Below the pieces are notes generated by a model, which worked only from the letters and a program-made list of their open reading frames with translations, made no database searches and was not told the DNA's origin. A DNA stretch of 8,198 bases from an uncultured Ruminococcus sp. (lineage in GTDB: Bacteria > Bacillota > Clostridia > Oscillospirales > CAG-272), in NCBI GenBank assembly GCA_902803255.1, contig CADCPG010000038.1:1-8198 (forward strand), read 5' to 3'. Positions 5,949 to 8,198 of the stretch are shown here, piece after piece (positions within the stretch are counted from its first letter, which is position 1; every line of letters starts with the position of its first letter). The position numbers and the translations under genes are program-made.

Positions 5949-5974
5949 GACGCGCCCGGGCGCGCCTCACAGTT
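5941..5974. other. Strong hairpin spanning the HMA stop codon and the HMA/ATPase gap
   Basis: A 34-base imperfect palindrome is centred between 5957 and 5958. The core CGCGCCCGGGCGCG (5951-5964) is perfect, and the outer arms pair with two mismatches and one G/T. The HMA TGA (5946-5948) lies in the left arm. There is no T-tail, so termination is unlikely. It could stabilise or process the mRNA between the two genes, or affect ribosomes at the stop. Confidence 0.6.
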
Positions 5975-5996
5975 TACCGAAGGGATCTTCAGACAG

Positions 5997-7904
5997 ATGG
6001 GCGAAAAGCAGAAAAAGGGACTGATCAGGATATTTTCCGCGGCTGCGATATTTATCGCGCTGCTGATACTCGAGCACACGGGGGCGCTTCCGTTCATATT
6101 CGGGAACAGGTGGCTCAGCCTCGCGTGCTACCTCGTGCCGTATCTTATCTGCGGCCTGCCGGTCATACGCAAGGCGTTCCTCGGGATAAAGAACAGACAG
6201 CTCCTCGACGAATCCTTCCTTATGGTCATAGCGACTGCCGGCGCCGTGGCGACGGGAGAGAATTCCGAGGCGGTGGCCGTCATGCTTTTCTATCAGGTCG
6301 GCGAGTGGTTCCAGGACTACGCGGTCGGCCGCTCGCGCAGGTCGATAAAGGACCTCATGGACATCGTGCCCGAGTTCGCGAATCTCGTGCGCCCCGACGG
6401 GACCGTCGAGACCGTCGATCCTGACGATGTATCGGTCGGCGACGTCCTGCTCATACGCCCGGGCGAGAGGATCCCGGTCGATGCCGATGTCCTGACGGGC
6501 GAGAGTCTCATCTCGACGGCCGCGCTGACCGGCGAGTCGGTCCCGCGAGCCGCGGGGCCGGGCGATACCGTCGTGTCGGGCTGCATAAACGGGGACGGAT
6601 CGCTGACAGTGAAGGCGACGAAGGCGTTCGAGGACTCGACGGTATCAAAGATCCTCGAGCTCGTCGAGACCGCCGCGGAGAAGAAATCGAAGACCGAGCG
6701 GTTCATCACGAGATTCGCGAGATACTACACCCCCGTCGTGGTCGCGGCGGCGCTGTTTTTGGCTCTGATCCCGCCGTTGTTTCTCGGCGACTGGCGGGGA
6801 TGGATCTACCGCGCCTGCGCCTTCCTCGTCATATCATGCCCCTGCGCGCTCGTCATCTCCGTACCGCTAGCCTTCTTCGGAGGCATCGGAGCCGCGAGCC
6901 GGGCCGGAGTCCTCGTGAAGGGGTCGAACTTCCTCGAGCTCATGGCTGACGTCGACACCGTGGTGTCAGACAAGACCGGAACGCTGACGAAAGGCAACTT
7001 CAGAGTCACCGAAGTCATTCCGGCGGAGAGAATTTCGGCGGGGGAACTGCTGCGCAAGGCCGCGCTGGCCGAGTCGATGTCGACGCATCCGATAGCCCGC
7101 TCGATCATGCAGGCGCTGGCGGAGTCGGACGGCGCCGGGACACCTGATCCCGGGAGAGTCAGCGGGACCGAGAACATACCGGGTCAGGGACTCGTCGCGA
7201 CCGTCGACGGTCGCAGGGTCGCCGTCGGCAGCGCGGAACTCATGAAGCGCGAAGGAGTCGAAGCTTTCGAAGAAGCCGCGGACGGCGCCGCGACGGTATG
7301 CTTTGTCGCGGAGGACGGCCGCTTCCTCGGCACCCTGCTCATAAGGGATGAGGTCAAGCCCGAGGCCGCCCGCGCCATCGCCGCCATGAAGCGCGAGGGA
7401 GTAAAGAGCACCGTCATGCTGACCGGTGACAGGAAGGGAGTCGGCGAAGCCGTTGCGCTCGAGCTGGGCGTCGACAGGGTGCACTCCGGACTGCTGCCGC
7501 AGGACAAGGTGGCGAAGGTGGAATCGATGCTGGACGGGCTCGGAGGAGACGGAAGGCGGCTGGTCTTCATCGGCGACGGCATAAACGACGCTCCCGTCCT
7601 CACCAGGGCCGACGTGGGCATCGCTATGGGCTCGATGGGTTCCGACGCGGCGATCGAGGCGGCGGATATAGTTATCATGGACGACGACCTGCGGCGCATA
7701 CCGGCCGTCATGAGGATCGCGAAGAAGACGGTGCGCATCTCGAAGCAGAACATTGTCTTCGCGCTCGCCGTCAAGACCGCCGTGCTGATACTGACGGCAC
7801 TCGGGCTGTCGAACATGTGGACGGCGGTATTCGCCGACGTCGGCGTCGCCGTGCTGTGCATACTCAACTCGATGAGACTGCTGGCCGTAAAGAAGACGGT
7901 CTGA
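5997..7904 (+). CDS. cadA: Heavy-metal-translocating P1B-type ATPase (Zn/Cd/Pb exporter)
   Basis: This 635-residue membrane pump should export Zn(II), Cd(II) or Pb(II) from the cytoplasm using ATP. Helices lie at about 11-33, 39-57, 70-86, 88-104, 243-264, 268-292, 583-602 and 605-625. The actuator TGES is at 178-181. The transport-site CPC is C281-P-C283. The phosphorylated aspartate is D325 in DKTGTLTKG. The P1B-specific HP is H364-P365, with GQG at 396-398, TGD at 476-478 and GDGIND at 526-531. K593 and D614 are 21 residues apart, as are the metal-site Lys and Asp of ZntA, which supports Zn/Cd/Pb over copper. The usual N-terminal metal-binding domain is missing; it is encoded separately just upstream in the same frame. 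GAAGGGA at about 5979-5985 is a usable though slightly distant ribosome binding site. It is the last gene of the operon, before the terminator at 8019-8054. Confidence 0.96.
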   Translation: MGEKQKKGLIRIFSAAAIFIALLILEHTGALPFIFGNRWLSLACYLVPYLICGLPVIRKAFLGIKNRQLLDESFLMVIATAGAVATGENSEAVAVMLFYQVGEWFQDYAVGRSRRSIKDLMDIVPEFANLVRPDGTVETVDPDDVSVGDVLLIRPGERIPVDADVLTGESLISTAALTGESVPRAAGPGDTVVSGCINGDGSLTVKATKAFEDSTVSKILELVETAAEKKSKTERFITRFARYYTPVVVAAALFLALIPPLFLGDWRGWIYRACAFLVISCPCALVISVPLAFFGGIGAASRAGVLVKGSNFLELMADVDTVVSDKTGTLTKGNFRVTEVIPAERISAGELLRKAALAESMSTHPIARSIMQALAESDGAGTPDPGRVSGTENIPGQGLVATVDGRRVAVGSAELMKREGVEAFEEAADGAATVCFVAEDGRFLGTLLIRDEVKPEAARAIAAMKREGVKSTVMLTGDRKGVGEAVALELGVDRVHSGLLPQDKVAKVESMLDGLGGDGRRLVFIGDGINDAPVLTRADVGIAMGSMGSDAAIEAADIVIMDDDLRRIPAVMRIAKKTVRISKQNIVFALAVKTAVLILTALGLSNMWTAVFADVGVAVLCILNSMRLLAVKKTV

Positions 7905-8008
7905 CCGGGTGTGGATGTCACCGTAAAGACACATGACTTCATCCGCGGGATAAGCAGCGGATCCGTCATGGCCGGGGAGCAGGCGCGGTGGACATAATAA
8001 TACATTAT

Positions 8009-8054
8009 AAAAAAAATAGCAGAGGCCGTTTAGTACAGCCTCTGCCGTTTTTTT
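8009..8054. terminator. Intrinsic terminator of the metal-efflux operon, apparently bidirectional
   Basis: GCAGAGGC (8019-8026) pairs with GCCTCTGC (8038-8045) around an 11-base loop, followed on the + strand by seven T (8048-8054). Eight A at 8009-8016 precede the stem, so a transcript arriving from the other side would also end here. It closes the ATPase operon and serves as the landing site of the intron that begins at 8056. Confidence 0.92.
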
Positions 8055-8055
8055 C

Positions 8056-8198
8056 GTGCGCTCGGCATGCGCGATTACTTGGCGGTGAAAGTCCGCTACA
8101 GACTTGGCAGTAGGAACTGTTAGCCGAAGGCGGATTTGCGTGCAAATCTTATGTCCGTCGCGAGGCGGACGTGGGTTACTTCAATTCCCGCAGTATCC
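8056..8198 (+). mobile_element. 5' end of a bacterial group IIC intron, truncated by the window edge
   Basis: Directly after the terminator T-tract and one C, the sequence starts GTGCG, the group II 5' splice consensus (GUGYG), and runs GTGCGCTCGGCATG. The domain I landmarks follow: GGCGGTGAAAGTCCGC (8081-8096), GGCAGTAGGAACTGTTAGCC (8105-8124) and a GTCCG/CGGAC hairpin near 8153-8170. These match, in order and spacing, my memory of the Oceanobacillus iheyensis group IIC intron. Class C introns recognise a terminator stem and insert a few bases behind it, exactly as here (10 bases after the stem). It is a self-splicing RNA that moves by retrohoming with a reverse transcriptase encoded in domain IV. 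The reverse transcriptase, domains V-VI and the 3' exon lie outside the window, so it is not known whether the copy is complete or active. Confidence 0.87.

Noticed and set aside
7911..7997. A 28-codon open frame starting GTG just after the ATPase stop
   Set aside because: It has no ribosome binding site and no recognisable motif, and lies in the short trailer before the terminator; a frame this short is expected by chance in GC-rich DNA.

Overview
The window (8.2 kb) looks like chromosomal DNA from a GC-rich Firmicutes/Clostridia-type bacterium. The evidence is the ybaB-recR pair, a Firmicutes-style RecR toprim motif (VVQD rather than VVED), an aspartokinase that resembles the Bacillus YclM type, AGGAGG-like ribosome binding sites and short AT-rich promoters in otherwise GC-rich DNA. 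The genus cannot be read from the sequence.

Layout. Positions 1-103 hold the last codons of a + strand gene, probably dnaX by gene order. It is followed by ybaB (263-613) and recR (613-1221), which overlap at TGATG and form a DNA-repair/nucleoid block. Converging on recR is a - strand lipoprotein with a complete endonuclease/exonuclease/phosphatase fold (1236-2165). Divergent from it is a lone aspartate kinase (2231-3568); a 12-bp perfect palindrome lies in the gap. A HIT-family nucleotide hydrolase (3603-3941, -) converges on the kinase. It is divergent from a metal-dependent amidohydrolase (4003-4830, +), which is followed by a two-helix small membrane protein (4895-5137) and a very strong intrinsic terminator (5200-5247).

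From 5258 to 8054 there is a self-contained heavy-metal efflux operon. It has a near-consensus promoter with an ArsR-type operator over its -10, an ArsR/SmtB repressor carrying the alpha-5 zinc-site pattern D-x-H-x10-H-x2-E, a free-standing HMA metal-binding protein with a DCxxC motif, and a P1B-type ATPase with the CPC motif and the Lys/Asp pair of ZntA/CadA pumps. The expected logic is that Zn/Cd releases the repressor, the HMA protein binds the metal, and the ATPase exports it. The HMA protein and the ATPase are in the same frame, separated by one TGA that sits inside a strong GC hairpin. A second hairpin lies between the repressor and HMA genes.

The operon ends in a bidirectional-looking terminator (8009-8054). 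Immediately after its T-tract, at 8056, the sequence begins with GTGCG and continues with the domain I signatures of a bacterial group IIC intron. Group IIC introns are known to insert behind terminator hairpins. The intron runs off the window, so its reverse transcriptase and 3' end are not visible. The intron and the split HMA/ATPase arrangement are the two most interesting features; I see no sign of a wholly new multi-gene system.
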